A stretch of 64,000 nt of DNA from Chondrinema litorale (GTDB lineage Bacteria > Bacteroidota > Bacteroidia > Cytophagales > Flammeovirgaceae): the NCBI RefSeq assembly GCF_026250525.1, contig NZ_CP111058.1:88553-152552 (forward strand). The letters run 5' to 3'. Under the pieces are notes generated by a model. The model saw only the letters and a list, made by a program, of their open reading frames with translations, did not search any database and had not been told where the DNA came from. Within the stretch, counting starts at the first letter, position 1. Every line of letters begins with the position of its first letter. The translations under genes and the position numbers were made by a program. Shown here piece by piece: positions 10,102-19,103 of the stretch.

Positions 10102-13100
10102 ATGAAGTACAACTATCTATTTTTTCTTATTTTGATTTTGATCAATACAACCGTTTTTGCCCAAAAAAAGCAATCTAAAAATCAAAAAAAAACTACAACA
10201 TCCGCTCAAGTATCAGAAAAGTATTTTTCAGAAATGAAATATCGCTCAGTCGGCCCAAGCCGAGGAGGAAGAGCAACAGCAATTACTGGCATTCCAGAAG
10301 AACCCTTCACCTTTTTTATGGGAACAACGGGTGGCGGAGTATGGAAAACCACTGATGCAGGTACTAATTGGGAAAACATTTCAGATGGTCAGATAGAAGC
10401 TGGATCAATTGGTGCCATTGAAGTAGCACCCTCCGATAATCAGGTAATGTATGTGGGAACTGGCTCAGCTTGTGCCAGAGGAAATATATCTGCTGGTATT
10501 GGCATGTATAAAACCACCAATGGCGGATACACTTGGAAATTTATAGGACTACCAGAAGCCGGACAAATAGCTAAAGTAATCGTTCACCCTAAAAACCCAG
10601 ATTTGGTTTACGTTGCCGCTCTAGGAAATATTTTTAAGCCCAATTCAGAAAGAGGTGTTTTTCGCTCTAATGATGGAGGAGATAGCTGGGAAAAAATACT
10701 TTATGTAAATGACAGCACTGGTGCGGTTGATATGGTAATTAATCCAGATAATCCGAGAATTATGTATGCAGCCATGTGGCGAGCCGAAAGAAAACCTTGG
10801 ACTATGATTGATGGAGGCGATAAAGGTGGTATTTACAAAACAGAAGATGGAGGAAAAAACTGGGAAAAACTAGAAAAAAACTTGCCCAAAGGCATACTTG
10901 GAAGAATAGGTTTAGCAATATCTCCTTCTAATCCACAAAGAATTTGGGCATTAATAGTTGCTAAAAAGGAAGAAGACTCAGGACTATATCGTACCGAAAA
11001 TGCAGGAAAAAGCTGGCAGAAAATAAACCGCGATCATAGACTTACTCAACGTGGTTGGTATTATACACACATTACGGCTGATCCTAAAGACCCTAATACT
11101 GTTTATGTGAATAATGTACAGTTCTTACGCTCTGTAGATGGTGGAGAACATTTTTCAGATGTAATTAGAACTCCTCACGGCGATAATCATGGAGTGTGGA
11201 TTAATCCAAACAATACCAATATTATGATTAATTGTAATGATGGTGGAGCAAATGTGAGTTTAAACAGTGGTAAATCTTGGTCTGAGCAACTGAACCAGCC
11301 AACATCAGAATTTTACAGGGTTACAGTTGATAATCAGTTTCCGTATCGATTATATGCTGGCCAACAAGATAATACAACTATTTCAATCCCATCTAAACAA
11401 TTAAGTGCTCTTTCTAATACAGAACACTGGTTTGAAGTAGGTGGAGGAGAATGTGCAGATGTAGCAGTTGACCCTCGAAATCCGAATATAGTGTATGCTA
11501 CCAGTTACAGTGGTGAGATAACCTATACCAATCTCGAAAACGGTCAACAAAGACAATTAACTGCCTATCCTCATTATACAGAAGGAACTAGACAAGCAGA
11601 CTTGAAATACCGCTGGCAATGGAATTATCCTGTGTTGGTTTCCCAACATAATCCAGATGAAATTTATCAAGGCTCGAACTATGTACACAGATCTACTAAT
11701 CAGGGACAAACTTGGGAAGTAATCAGTGATGATCTCACTACTGGAAAAGCTGCTAATTTAGATATCCCCGGTGGTCCAGTACAACACGATGGAACTGGTG
11801 TAGAAATCTACTCAACAATTTTTGCATTGGAAGAATCTCCGCTTACAGCAGATGAACTATGGACTGGTTCTGATGATGGTTTGGTACATATAACTAGAGA
11901 TGCGGGTAAAACATGGCAAAACATCACTCCAATTGGTTTACCAAAAGAAGCTACTATTAATAAAATAGAACTTTCTACTCATGCTCCAGGTAGGGCTTTT
12001 ATAGCAGCACAGCGATACAGGTTGGGAGACTTCTTACCTTACATTTACAGAACTAATGATTTTGGTAAAACTTGGGTATTGCTTACTAAAGGAAACAACG
12101 GCATCCCTACAAATCATTTTGTAAGAGCAATTGCCGAAGACCCTGCAAAAAAAGGCTTACTTTATGCCGGAACTGAGTTTGGCATGTACGTTTCTTTTGA
12201 TGACGGAGGAAACTGGCAACCTTTCCAGTTAAACATGCCTCATGTGCCTATAACAGATATGGAAGTACATGAAAATGATTTAGTAATAAGCACGCAAGGT
12301 AGAGCTTTTTGGATTTTAGACGACCTCACTCCTTTGCATCAATTGAATGATAACTTGATGGCAAAGAACCAATTTTTATATACACCAAGAGATGCTTATA
12401 GAACCAGTGTTGGCGGTTGGTCAGGCACACCTGCTGAGTTTTACTTTTATTTCAAAGAAAAACCTGATTCAACTGAAAATGTAAAGTTTGAAATTACTGA
12501 TAAAGCGGGGAATAATGTAAAAACTTATGCGAGTAACCCTGAGGAAGGTGAAAGTAAACTCTTCTTACAAGAGGGAATGAACCATATTACATGGGATTTA
12601 AAATATGAAGGCCCAGAAATGGCTGAAAATTTTGTAGCAATGGTATTTAGCAGTGATGCACCCGGACCATATGCTGTGCCGGGAGAATACCAAATAAAAC
12701 TCAGTGCAGGTGATTGGCAACAAACTGAAACGTTTAATTTAAAAGCTGATCCTAGATGGGAAAACGTATCTACTGAAGATTATCAAAAACAGTTTGATCT
12801 GGCTCAAGATATTTCAAAGCTGATTACAAAATCACAAAGACAAATAAAAAATATCAGATCAATTAGAAAGCAGATTAAAGAAGTTGCCCATTTAGCAGAG
12901 CTTGCAGGAAAAGGCAAAGAGCTAACGAACAAGGCAAATGAATTAGCCACAAAACTCACTGCTGTAGAAGACAGTTTGTTTCAGAATAAGATAGAAGTAA
13001 GTCAAGATGAAATTAACTACCCTAGAAAGTTTACCAACCATATTGCAAGATTGTATCAAGTAGTAATAGGCGATCACTATCAGCCAACTGGTGGTATGAT

Positions 13101-13245
13101 AGAGCGGTTTGATGATTTAAAAAAGGAATATGAAAAAATGATTGCTCCTTTAGATAAAATCTTAACCGAAGACCTTAAAGCCTATAATGAGTTAGTAAAA
13201 ACAAAAGAAATTAATCCTGTTATTATTCCTTATAAAACAGAGTAA
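10102..13245 (+). CDS. secreted sortilin/VPS10-type beta-propeller (Asp-box repeat) protein
   Basis: A 1047-residue protein with a signal peptide (about 1-20, ending TTVFAQ) and a basic linker. It then has at least nine Asp-box/BNR repeats of the form S/T-x-D-x-G-x-x-W: TTDAGTNW, TTNGGYTW, SNDGGDSW, TEDGGKNW, TENAGKSW, STNQGQTW, TRDAGKTW, TNDFGKTW and SFDDGGNW. These build two or more beta-propellers as in sortilin and in large exported glycoside-hydrolase-like proteins of Bacteroidota. The last 150 residues are helical and Lys/Glu-rich. Homologues are often annotated as glycosyl hydrolases, but no catalytic residues can be assigned here, so a binding or scaffold role is equally possible. An IS630 element is inserted 17 bp after the stop codon and may have replaced the native terminator. 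Confidence 0.88.
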   Translation: MKYNYLFFLILILINTTVFAQKKQSKNQKKTTTSAQVSEKYFSEMKYRSVGPSRGGRATAITGIPEEPFTFFMGTTGGGVWKTTDAGTNWENISDGQIEAGSIGAIEVAPSDNQVMYVGTGSACARGNISAGIGMYKTTNGGYTWKFIGLPEAGQIAKVIVHPKNPDLVYVAALGNIFKPNSERGVFRSNDGGDSWEKILYVNDSTGAVDMVINPDNPRIMYAAMWRAERKPWTMIDGGDKGGIYKTEDGGKNWEKLEKNLPKGILGRIGLAISPSNPQRIWALIVAKKEEDSGLYRTENAGKSWQKINRDHRLTQRGWYYTHITADPKDPNTVYVNNVQFLRSVDGGEHFSDVIRTPHGDNHGVWINPNNTNIMINCNDGGANVSLNSGKSWSEQLNQPTSEFYRVTVDNQFPYRLYAGQQDNTTISIPSKQLSALSNTEHWFEVGGGECADVAVDPRNPNIVYATSYSGEITYTNLENGQQRQLTAYPHYTEGTRQADLKYRWQWNYPVLVSQHNPDEIYQGSNYVHRSTNQGQTWEVISDDLTTGKAANLDIPGGPVQHDGTGVEIYSTIFALEESPLTADELWTGSDDGLVHITRDAGKTWQNITPIGLPKEATINKIELSTHAPGRAFIAAQRYRLGDFLPYIYRTNDFGKTWVLLTKGNNGIPTNHFVRAIAEDPAKKGLLYAGTEFGMYVSFDDGGNWQPFQLNMPHVPITDMEVHENDLVISTQGRAFWILDDLTPLHQLNDNLMAKNQFLYTPRDAYRTSVGGWSGTPAEFYFYFKEKPDSTENVKFEITDKAGNNVKTYASNPEEGESKLFLQEGMNHITWDLKYEGPEMAENFVAMVFSSDAPGPYAVPGEYQIKLSAGDWQQTETFNLKADPRWENVSTEDYQKQFDLAQDISKLITKSQRQIKNIRSIRKQIKEVAHLAELAGKGKELTNKANELATKLTAVEDSLFQNKIEVSQDEINYPRKFTNHIARLYQVVIGDHYQPTGGMIERFDDLKKEYEKMIAPLDKILTEDLKAYNELVKTKEINPVIIPYKTE

Positions 13246-13262
13246 ATAGTCGAAAAGAAATA

Positions 13263-13299
13263 GGCTCAATGTTAGGGAAGCAAGTAGAAAATTAATAAA
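13263..13299 (+). repeat. IS630 terminal inverted repeat, left
   Basis: Outer end GGCTCAAT, inner end AATTAATAAA; pairs with 14336-14372. It overlaps the last codons of the transposase gene, which stops at 13292. Confidence 0.8.
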
Positions 13300-14308
13300 A
13301 GGCTACATTTTGGTCAAGAAAGAAATTTCTAATGAGTTGTTTCCTATTAGAGAAATCCTCTAATATATCTATCAACTTGTCCTTCAAATCAGTCAGTGAT
13401 TTGAAGGCAAGATTTTTCAAATCAATATTTTTGATATACGCCCATACATGTTCATCCGGATTTACTTCTGGGCTATATGCAGGTTGTTTCACAAATTTAA
13501 GTCTTCCTTTTGGTAACTTTTCTAATAACTGATGTACTGCTTTGCAATCATGAACACTTGCTTGATCCCAAATTAAAGTAATGGGATCTGGTTCATCTGC
13601 TAATAGCTGTTCTAAGAATGAGACAATATCTTCCCCTTTGTAAGGCTGTTTACTGGTGGTATAAGTAAAATCTCCCTCACTACTGATGGCTGAACAAACA
13701 AAGATATGCTCAAAAGATTTTGACCATATTTCAACAGGAAAGGGATTGGCTTGAGGCAAAAAACATTTTTGTAGTTTTGGTGTAACAAAAAAAGAAGCTT
13801 CATCTCCATAATAGACCTTCCTGCCTTCTTTTTTAGCTGTTTTCAGTAAATTAGGCAATCGTTGTTTTTTCCATTTCTTTACGAGGTTAGGATTTTTTCT
13901 GGGTTCTTTCTTTGGAGGCTTCCGGTAGCTAAAACCCCATAGATGTAACAGTGTACCAATATGTTGAAGGCTATACTCAACATCAAAGAGTTGTTTTATC
14001 TGACAAAAAACTCTTTTCCTTGTTCATCCTTGGGTAGGAAAACCAGCTTTAGTAGCCCCTCTGACTAAATGAGCTTGGAGTTCTTGCTGTTGAGCTAGGG
14101 TAAGTTTTGGGCTAGCTCCTGGATGTTTTTTCTTTTTGATGCCAGAAATACCAGTTTGCTCATAAGTGGAAAGAACTTGACTAACTAAGCCTTGACTACA
14201 CTCAAGTACCTCTGCAATACTTTGTTGTTTTAGTCCTCTCTTCGATAAGCGAACCACTAACTTTCTCCTATATTCTCTAATGTCGGTATCTTTTGTTATT
14301 CTATCCAT
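13292..14308 (-). pseudogene. IS630-family transposase, interrupted by one in-frame TGA
   Basis: The minus-strand frame from 14308 encodes the helix-turn-helix half (RGLKQQSIAEVLECSQGLVS, SPKLTLAQQQELQAHLV), reaches AGFPTQG and meets TGA at 14024-14026. It then continues in the same frame without any shift through TRKRVFCQIKQLF to the DDE domain. The catalytic residues are visible as Asp in YYGDEASFF, Asp in LIWDQASVHD and Glu in YSPEVNPDEHVWAYI. In relatives the residue after PTQG is normally Trp, so the simplest reading is a single TGG to TGA change. The downstream half can be read from an internal Met at 13858 (188 residues) but would lack the DNA-binding part. Total frame 338 codons, normal for the family. 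Confidence 0.85.
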
Positions 14309-14335
14309 AGTTATAAAATAATAAAAAATACCGAC

Positions 14336-14372
14336 TTTATTAATTCTCTATTTTCGGGGCTATAATTGAGCC
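14336..14372 (-). repeat. IS630 terminal inverted repeat, right
   Basis: Inverted partner of 13263-13299, with the outer 8 bp and the inner 10 bp identical and a variable middle. It lies 28-64 bp upstream of the transposase start and so may overlap its promoter. Confidence 0.8.
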
Positions 14373-14380
14373 TATTTCTT

Positions 14381-17056
14381 TTAATTATTTAAAAGCTTAA
14401 TGCCATATCGATAATTTTTGGGGAGTATCAAGGTAATTGTGGTACCTTTTTCAAATACAGATTTAAGAGATATTAGCCCGCCGATTTTTTCTATAGTTTC
14501 TTTAGCTATATACAAACCCAAACCAGAGCCTACTCCCTGATTACTCGCTCTAAAGAACATATCAAAAACTTTTACTTCAAACTCTTTTGGTATACCAATA
14601 CCATTATCGGCTATAATAACCTCTATAGTGTTATTCTCTTCTTTGGCAGATAACCACAAATACGGCTTATCAGTATGCTGATTATAAAATTTATACACAT
14701 TAGAAATTAAATTAGAAAGAATTATGCTCAACCTCAACCTATCTGAACTGATGTACAAAGTATTTTCATAATCTCTAATTTCTCTCAAAGAAATATCTCG
14801 GTGTATAAATTTATAATGCTCTATTGTTTCATTAATAAGATCAATTAGGTTAAAAGTCTCCGCATTAATAGACATTCGAGCATTTCTGGAATAGTTGAGT
14901 ATATCCCTAATAAAACTGTCCATCCTGATCATACTATTGCGAAGTAAATCAAGATATTTACTACCGTGTTCCACTTCTTTCTCCATTTCTATCACTTCGA
15001 GTAAACCTAAGCTAGAACTTATTGGAGCTCGTAAATCATGAGAAACCCGATAAACAAAATTATCAAGTTCTTCATTTGCTTTTTGGAGTTTATCATTATG
15101 TCGAATCATCTCCTCTTCTTGCTCTTTATATCGAGATAAATCATTTTGAATAAAGATGAAGCGTTCGAGATTTCCTGTATTATCAAATACTGGATGCAAG
15201 TTTAATTCTACCCAATATTTTTGGCCCTTTTTATTATAATTGAAAAGCTCTGATCGAAATGATTTTTTCTGCTCAATGGCTAATTCAAACTGTTTTAAAA
15301 TATCTAGGTTTGTTTCTTTGCCTTTTATAAATTCTAATGGGTTGTAGCCGCTAACATCATCAAGTGAGTAACCCAATAACGCCTCAAAACCTTCGTTTAC
15401 CCACTCCACATTACCATATTTGTCTGTAATAATTACAGCATTTACAGTATTCTTAGCTACCAAAGCAAGTTTGCGTACCTCTCTTTCATATTCCTTTTTG
15501 GTGGTAACATCTGAGGCAGTACCTATAAAGTATTCTGGATGGCCATTTTTATCTACAAACAATTCACCATTCCATTCGAGCCAAACAACCTTATTTGCAT
15601 TTCCAACTAGCCGATGTGTAATCGACCAATTTTTAGTTTTGTATTTGACCGCATTCTTTAAAGAATTTAAAAATACAATGGTATCTTCAGGATGGATACT
15701 TTTTAACATTACCTGTTCATTACCAGAAAAATCTTCAGTTGAAATCCCAAGTAATTGTAACATATTGTTAGAAAGCAGCCACTTGTCTTCTGGTATCATC
15801 CATTCCCAAATTCCCATTTTACCAGAATCTAAAACCAGTTTTAGCCGATGTTCACTTTTTTGCAATGCAAGTTCATTCTTTCTTTTCTCCGTTACATCAC
15901 GGGAATAACTAATATGACCTATAAGCTCCTCTTCTACTAAAATAGGACTGGTAACAGTCTCAAACCAAACTAATGATTTATCTTTTTTAATAAACCTGTG
16001 TAGTACTACATTTTCTTCTTTAGGATTCAGATCCTTAAATACATGATTTTTATAAGTATCTACATCATTTTTATAAACATAATCAAAAGGATTTGCGCCT
16101 ATTAGTTCTTCAGCTTCGTAACCTGTTAAATGCTTGGCAGATGGAGAAACAAATTTATATGTACCATCTTCAAAATGAGTACTGATAAGGCCACTCGCAT
16201 TTTTAGCAATTAATTGAAATTGTGTACGAGTTTTATCGGCCTCTAATAAAATCTCAATCTGATTGGTAATATCTTGAATAATGCCATATACCTTATCACT
16301 CTCTTGTTCTGAATTGTTGTTTTTAGCAATAAACCTCAGCCATTTCTTTTGATCTACTCCTATATTAATACTTACAGTAAGATCAAAATCGACCCTATCT
16401 TCTAACAAGAGTTTAAATTTTGAGACTAATACGTCTCGAAATTCTTCATCGCAGTAAGAAAAGATTTTATCTAAATTGACAGGCGTATTTTGTGGCAAAT
16501 CAAAGATGTGAAACAGCTCAGTTGACCATACAAATTGCTGTTTTGATTTATAATACTCCCAAAAACCCAATTTTACTTCATTGGTAAACTGGCTAATTAA
16601 TTCTTTTGTCTGTAAATTCTTAAAATCTACTTGACTAAGTTTTGCTATGTGATCGCCAGATTTATACTTTTTAGCCTGAAGATTTACAAATGATGTATCA
16701 GGGGATATTTGTTCTTGTTTTGGAATAAACTTTAATTTCCCTGCTATTTTGAGTCCTTCTCCATTTTGAACTTTGCAAAAAAGAGGCTCAGTATTATATT
16801 GGAAATGCTCAATTGATATTTGTAATTTCTGAGAAAATGAGCTGGCCGAACTATTTAAAAAATGTTTAAAATCTATAGCTTCATCATCTAATAAATAATT
16901 AAACAATTGCTGATTTAGAAATCTATTTACTGGCAAACCAGTTTTTTCTTCCCAGTTATTAGAGAGATAAGTTATAATTCCCTCTGCGGTTAATTCTATT
17001 AAAACTTCTTCTGTAAATAAAAGAAGCTGATCAATAATCTTTAAATTCATTGACAA
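14381..17056 (-). CDS. multi-PAS sensor histidine kinase
   Basis: An 891-residue protein without clear membrane segments, so probably a cytosolic sensor. About five PAS-type domains follow each other: a divergent one at the N-terminus (ELTAEGIITYLSNNWEEKTG), then PAS_3-like domains around 165-270, 280-395 (SPSAKHLTGYEAEELIG) and 400-520 (GKMGIWEWMIPEDKW), and one at about 525-640 (WVNEGFEALLGYSLDDVSG). The kinase core has the phospho-acceptor His673 in VSHDLRAPISSS, an N box (IILSNLISNVYKF), G1 (VIIADNGIGIP), F (VFDMFFRA) and G2 (GVGSGLGLYIAKE). It is the HPK type common in Bacteroidota. No response regulator gene is adjacent, so its partner is elsewhere. The IS630 element ends 9 bp from its stop codon without altering it. 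Confidence 0.93.
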   Translation of the reverse strand: MSMNLKIIDQLLLFTEEVLIELTAEGIITYLSNNWEEKTGLPVNRFLNQQLFNYLLDDEAIDFKHFLNSSASSFSQKLQISIEHFQYNTEPLFCKVQNGEGLKIAGKLKFIPKQEQISPDTSFVNLQAKKYKSGDHIAKLSQVDFKNLQTKELISQFTNEVKLGFWEYYKSKQQFVWSTELFHIFDLPQNTPVNLDKIFSYCDEEFRDVLVSKFKLLLEDRVDFDLTVSINIGVDQKKWLRFIAKNNNSEQESDKVYGIIQDITNQIEILLEADKTRTQFQLIAKNASGLISTHFEDGTYKFVSPSAKHLTGYEAEELIGANPFDYVYKNDVDTYKNHVFKDLNPKEENVVLHRFIKKDKSLVWFETVTSPILVEEELIGHISYSRDVTEKRKNELALQKSEHRLKLVLDSGKMGIWEWMIPEDKWLLSNNMLQLLGISTEDFSGNEQVMLKSIHPEDTIVFLNSLKNAVKYKTKNWSITHRLVGNANKVVWLEWNGELFVDKNGHPEYFIGTASDVTTKKEYEREVRKLALVAKNTVNAVIITDKYGNVEWVNEGFEALLGYSLDDVSGYNPLEFIKGKETNLDILKQFELAIEQKKSFRSELFNYNKKGQKYWVELNLHPVFDNTGNLERFIFIQNDLSRYKEQEEEMIRHNDKLQKANEELDNFVYRVSHDLRAPISSSLGLLEVIEMEKEVEHGSKYLDLLRNSMIRMDSFIRDILNYSRNARMSINAETFNLIDLINETIEHYKFIHRDISLREIRDYENTLYISSDRLRLSIILSNLISNVYKFYNQHTDKPYLWLSAKEENNTIEVIIADNGIGIPKEFEVKVFDMFFRASNQGVGSGLGLYIAKETIEKIGGLISLKSVFEKGTTITLILPKNYRYGIKLLNN

Positions 17057-17286
17057 TCGGAATTGATCTAAAACAATATACCTTAGAAACCATATGGTTT
17101 CTGGTATTCAGGGAAAAATTAGAATTAAAGTCGTTAGCATAATGAAACTAATATTTTGCCTGATCACAACCAATTGCCTAGGTCAATATTTACCTATTTT
17201 TTATCATTTTCTTGAAATAGTATAGTATTCTATTAAATAGAGTATACTTTTCCCATTTTAGGATTTTATAGTTGAAAGAAATCTGA

Positions 17287-17323
17287 GTGTACTCTGTGTA
17301 CATAGTAAACATTACGTACACTA
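17287..17323. repeat. GTGTAC-type repeats at the 3' end of the partition operon
   Basis: The stretch holds GTGTACT, then TGTGTACATAGT, and an inverted ACGTACACTA, touching the stop codon of the ribbon-helix-helix gene. These match the motif seen upstream of parA, so they may be another binding site of the partition proteins. Confidence 0.45.
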
Positions 17324-17662
17324 TAAATTGCGTTTCTCCTGCGCTTCGTACTCTTTTAATATCTTATTGAGGTTAAAATGTTGGAAGTATTCGTCCAATG
17401 CCTCTTCTATCACATGCTTAATTTCTTTACGCTCAAACCATGCTATTGCCTTAGCTACTCTTATCTGTTCTTTATTAGCAATTACAGTATATCTAGTATA
17501 TCCTTCTTTAGTTCCTTTTTCTGAAGGAGGTCGCTCCTGCTTTCGCATATAGCTTTTTGGCGTATAACCTGCATTTCCAGTATTAGAACTTGGAGTACTA
17601 CTTTTAGTTCTTTGTTGCTTTTGAAACTTTAGTAATTTGTCTTCGGGTCTTTCTTTAGCCAT
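17321..17662 (-). CDS. small ribbon-helix-helix-type partner of ParA (centromere-binding candidate)
   Basis: A 113-residue protein. Residues 1-55 are polar, basic and probably disordered (KFQKQQRTKSSTPSSNTG). Residues 56-98 fit a ribbon-helix-helix fold: a short strand (YTRYTVIANKE), helix A (QIRVAKAIAWFERK) and helix B (IKHVIEEALDEYFQHF). Small two-part proteins of this kind (ParG and omega-like) sit directly after type Ib ParA genes on plasmids, bind short direct repeats at the centromere, and repress their own operon. The gene starts 2 bp after the parA stop codon, so the two are translated together. The family assignment is from context and fold pattern, not from a recognised sequence signature. 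Confidence 0.7.
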   Translation of the reverse strand: MAKERPEDKLLKFQKQQRTKSSTPSSNTGNAGYTPKSYMRKQERPPSEKGTKEGYTRYTVIANKEQIRVAKAIAWFERKEIKHVIEEALDEYFQHFNLNKILKEYEAQEKRNL

Positions 17663-17664
17663 AA

Positions 17665-18312
17665 CTATTTGATTTTACACTTCTTCTTAAACTCCTGATA
17701 ATACAAATTAAACTCATCAAACTTTTTATCTTCTGTAACTACTTCTTCTAGTGAAGAAAGGCGCTTATAGCGTGCTAGATATCTCAAATTACTTTCAAAC
17801 ATCTTTAATCCTGAAAACTCCAGTTGCTCTATCACTTTGTGTTCAGAGGTTTGATCTCTCTTGTTTAGCACTCCATATAACTCAAAACCAAACTCATCTT
17901 TTAAATCACTAATGGTTGCTGCAAAATCCATTGTACTAGAAATATCAAAAGCTGCAGCTACAATTGGTGTAATTACAAAATCAGAAACGGCAAGTAGCAT
18001 TTGAATATCTGAACCTTGCAACCTACCAGGAGTATCCACTAAGACCAAATCGTAATTATCTTGAGCATATTTAATTAATGCATTGATATCATCAGTTTCA
18101 TAATTGAATGGAATAATATCAAAACCTTCAGTTTCCTCATCTTCTTCTAGCTCTCTTGCTTTATAAACTGTTTGCTGAAAGTCTGCATCAATAACCAATA
18201 GCTTATAATCAGTTCTCTTAAAAAGAGCTGCAGCTGTTGACATGCAGAGAAAACTTTTACCACTTCCACCTTTTTGCGTGGCAAAACAAATAAACTTCGC
18301 TGTATTACTCAT
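17665..18312 (-). CDS. parA: ParA-family partition ATPase
   Basis: About 215 residues from the chosen start. The deviant Walker A motif KGGSGKS is at about residues 14-20, the A' motif is VIDADFQQT, and the Walker B segment is YDLVLVDTPG. The small size and lack of an N-terminal DNA-binding domain place it with type Ib ParA/Soj-like plasmid ATPases, which move the replicon by ATP-dependent binding to the nucleoid. The start at 18312 (MSNTAKFICFAT) is preferred over the upstream ATG at 18360, because the extra 16 codons are made of the GTGT-type repeat that looks like an operator. It is followed after 2 bp by the ribbon-helix-helix gene. Confidence 0.9.
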   Translation of the reverse strand: MSNTAKFICFATQKGGSGKSFLCMSTAAALFKRTDYKLLVIDADFQQTVYKARELEEDEETEGFDIIPFNYETDDINALIKYAQDNYDLVLVDTPGRLQGSDIQMLLAVSDFVITPIVAAAFDISSTMDFAATISDLKDEFGFELYGVLNKRDQTSEHKVIEQLEFSGLKMFESNLRYLARYKRLSSLEEVVTEDKKFDEFNLYYQEFKKKCKIK

Positions 18313-18318
18313 ATTATG

Positions 18319-18352
18319 TACACACTTAACACACTTATTACTATGCACACAA
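18319..18352. promoter_or_regulatory. candidate parA operator: tandem ACACACTTA repeats
   Basis: Two perfect, directly adjacent 9-bp repeats ACACACTTA (18320-18328 and 18329-18337) lie 8 bp upstream of the parA start, followed by GCACAC at about 18345. Short tandem repeats of 7-9 bp right before parA are the usual operator of ribbon-helix-helix partition proteins. Confidence 0.55.
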
Positions 18353-18474
18353 AGTAACACAGTATTTTTTAGTTGGCAAAGATTAAGTCGAGAAATAATT
18401 TCATCCGATTTAATTTTTTAAAAGGACCAATAATTATTTTCTAATTGGAGAGATTTTTCACAAATCATATAGAA

Positions 18475-18492
18475 CACACTGTGTACAGTGTG
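18475..18492. repeat. inverted repeat CACACTGT-GT-ACAGTGTG (centromere candidate)
   Basis: Perfect 8-bp arms with a 2-bp spacer, about 160 bp upstream of parA in a 740-bp gene-free region. The same ACAGTGT core recurs at 18821 and 18957. Confidence 0.55.
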
Positions 18493-18815
18493 CAACATGT
18501 AATACTGCTGTAAGAGGTATATTAGATCATTAACCACTATTATCAAGATCTAGATATTATATACAAATTCAATATTTTTTGAATATCGATGAGCACCCAA
18601 ATACTAAATCATACTAACATACCAGTAAATTCAGCATTTTTAGTGGATTTTATGATATTTAAACTTAAAAATGTGTCATTGCCCCACTTTTACATCTAGT
18701 TTATTTAGATCGCTTTATTTTTCACAGGCTTAATGTCTCCATTAAGAAATTATTTATTCTTATAAAGATATAATAGAATCGAATTGATAAAATCATTTGA
18801 ACTCACTGTAATACC

Positions 18816-18828
18816 TGTACACAGTGTA
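18816..18828. repeat. TGTACACAGTGTA repeat, copy 1
   Basis: A 13-bp sequence found again, identical, at 18952-18964. A CACTGT at 18804 makes it part of a wider inverted repeat. Candidate partition-protein site. Confidence 0.5.
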
Positions 18829-18951
18829 GTATTTACGGATTATAATTCCTGATAAGAAAAATTTATAATACTTTTTATTCTTCACCTCAAAAAAATATAT
18901 AATCTATTTTATAATTTATTGGTGCAAGCAGGTGAAATAAAAAATATTTAA

Positions 18952-18964
18952 TGTACACAGTGTA
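18952..18964. repeat. TGTACACAGTGTA repeat, copy 2
   Basis: Identical to 18816-18828 and followed by a related TTTACACAACA. The rest of the gene-free region 18361-19103 is AT-rich and holds no reading frame or hairpin that I can support. Confidence 0.5.
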
Positions 18965-19103
18965 ATAATTGTTTACACAACATACATTCAATTAAACTTA
19001 AGCTTAATAAAGAGAATGATAGACAAGCAAAGATTTTTATATTTAAAGGAAATATAGAATTTTAGATATAGAAGATACAATCACATTAAATCATTAAGGT
19101 CAT

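Larger units (their letters stand above)
13263..14372 (-). mobile_element. IS630-family insertion sequence, 1110 bp
   Basis: The element is bounded by imperfect terminal inverted repeats of about 37 bp (28 of 37 positions match by eye), each starting GGCTCAAT at the outer end. It is flanked on both sides by TA (13261-13262 and 14373-14374), the target duplication expected for the IS630/Tc1/mariner group. It encodes one DDE transposase on the minus strand. It lies between two convergent genes, ending 9 bp from the histidine kinase stop codon, and breaks neither of them. Outside the TA the flanks are also inverted copies (AAAAGAAA and TTTCTTTT), so the empty site would have been an 18-bp palindrome. 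An alternative reading is that these 8 bp belong to the element, but then no target duplication is seen. Confidence 0.85.

Noticed and set aside
14024..14026. TGA as selenocysteine or reassigned Trp codon
   Set aside because: Many other genes in the window end in TGA (for example the Tricorn gene and the Crp/Fnr gene), and no Sec-type RNA structure was noted; a nonsense mutation is simpler.
15420..15908. 162-codon plus-strand frame inside the histidine kinase
   Set aside because: It is antisense to well-conserved PAS domains and is low-complexity (Ser/Phe-rich), a typical shadow.
17222..17250. Imperfect palindrome after the partition operon (AGTATTCTATT / AATAGAGTATACT)
   Set aside because: AT-only stem with a bulge and no clear T tract; not convincing as terminator or site.
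18313..18360. Longer N-terminus for ParA starting at 18360
   Set aside because: The extra codons consist of GTGT-type operator repeats, and the ParA family begins just before the strand leading into KGGSGKS, which fits the start at 18312.
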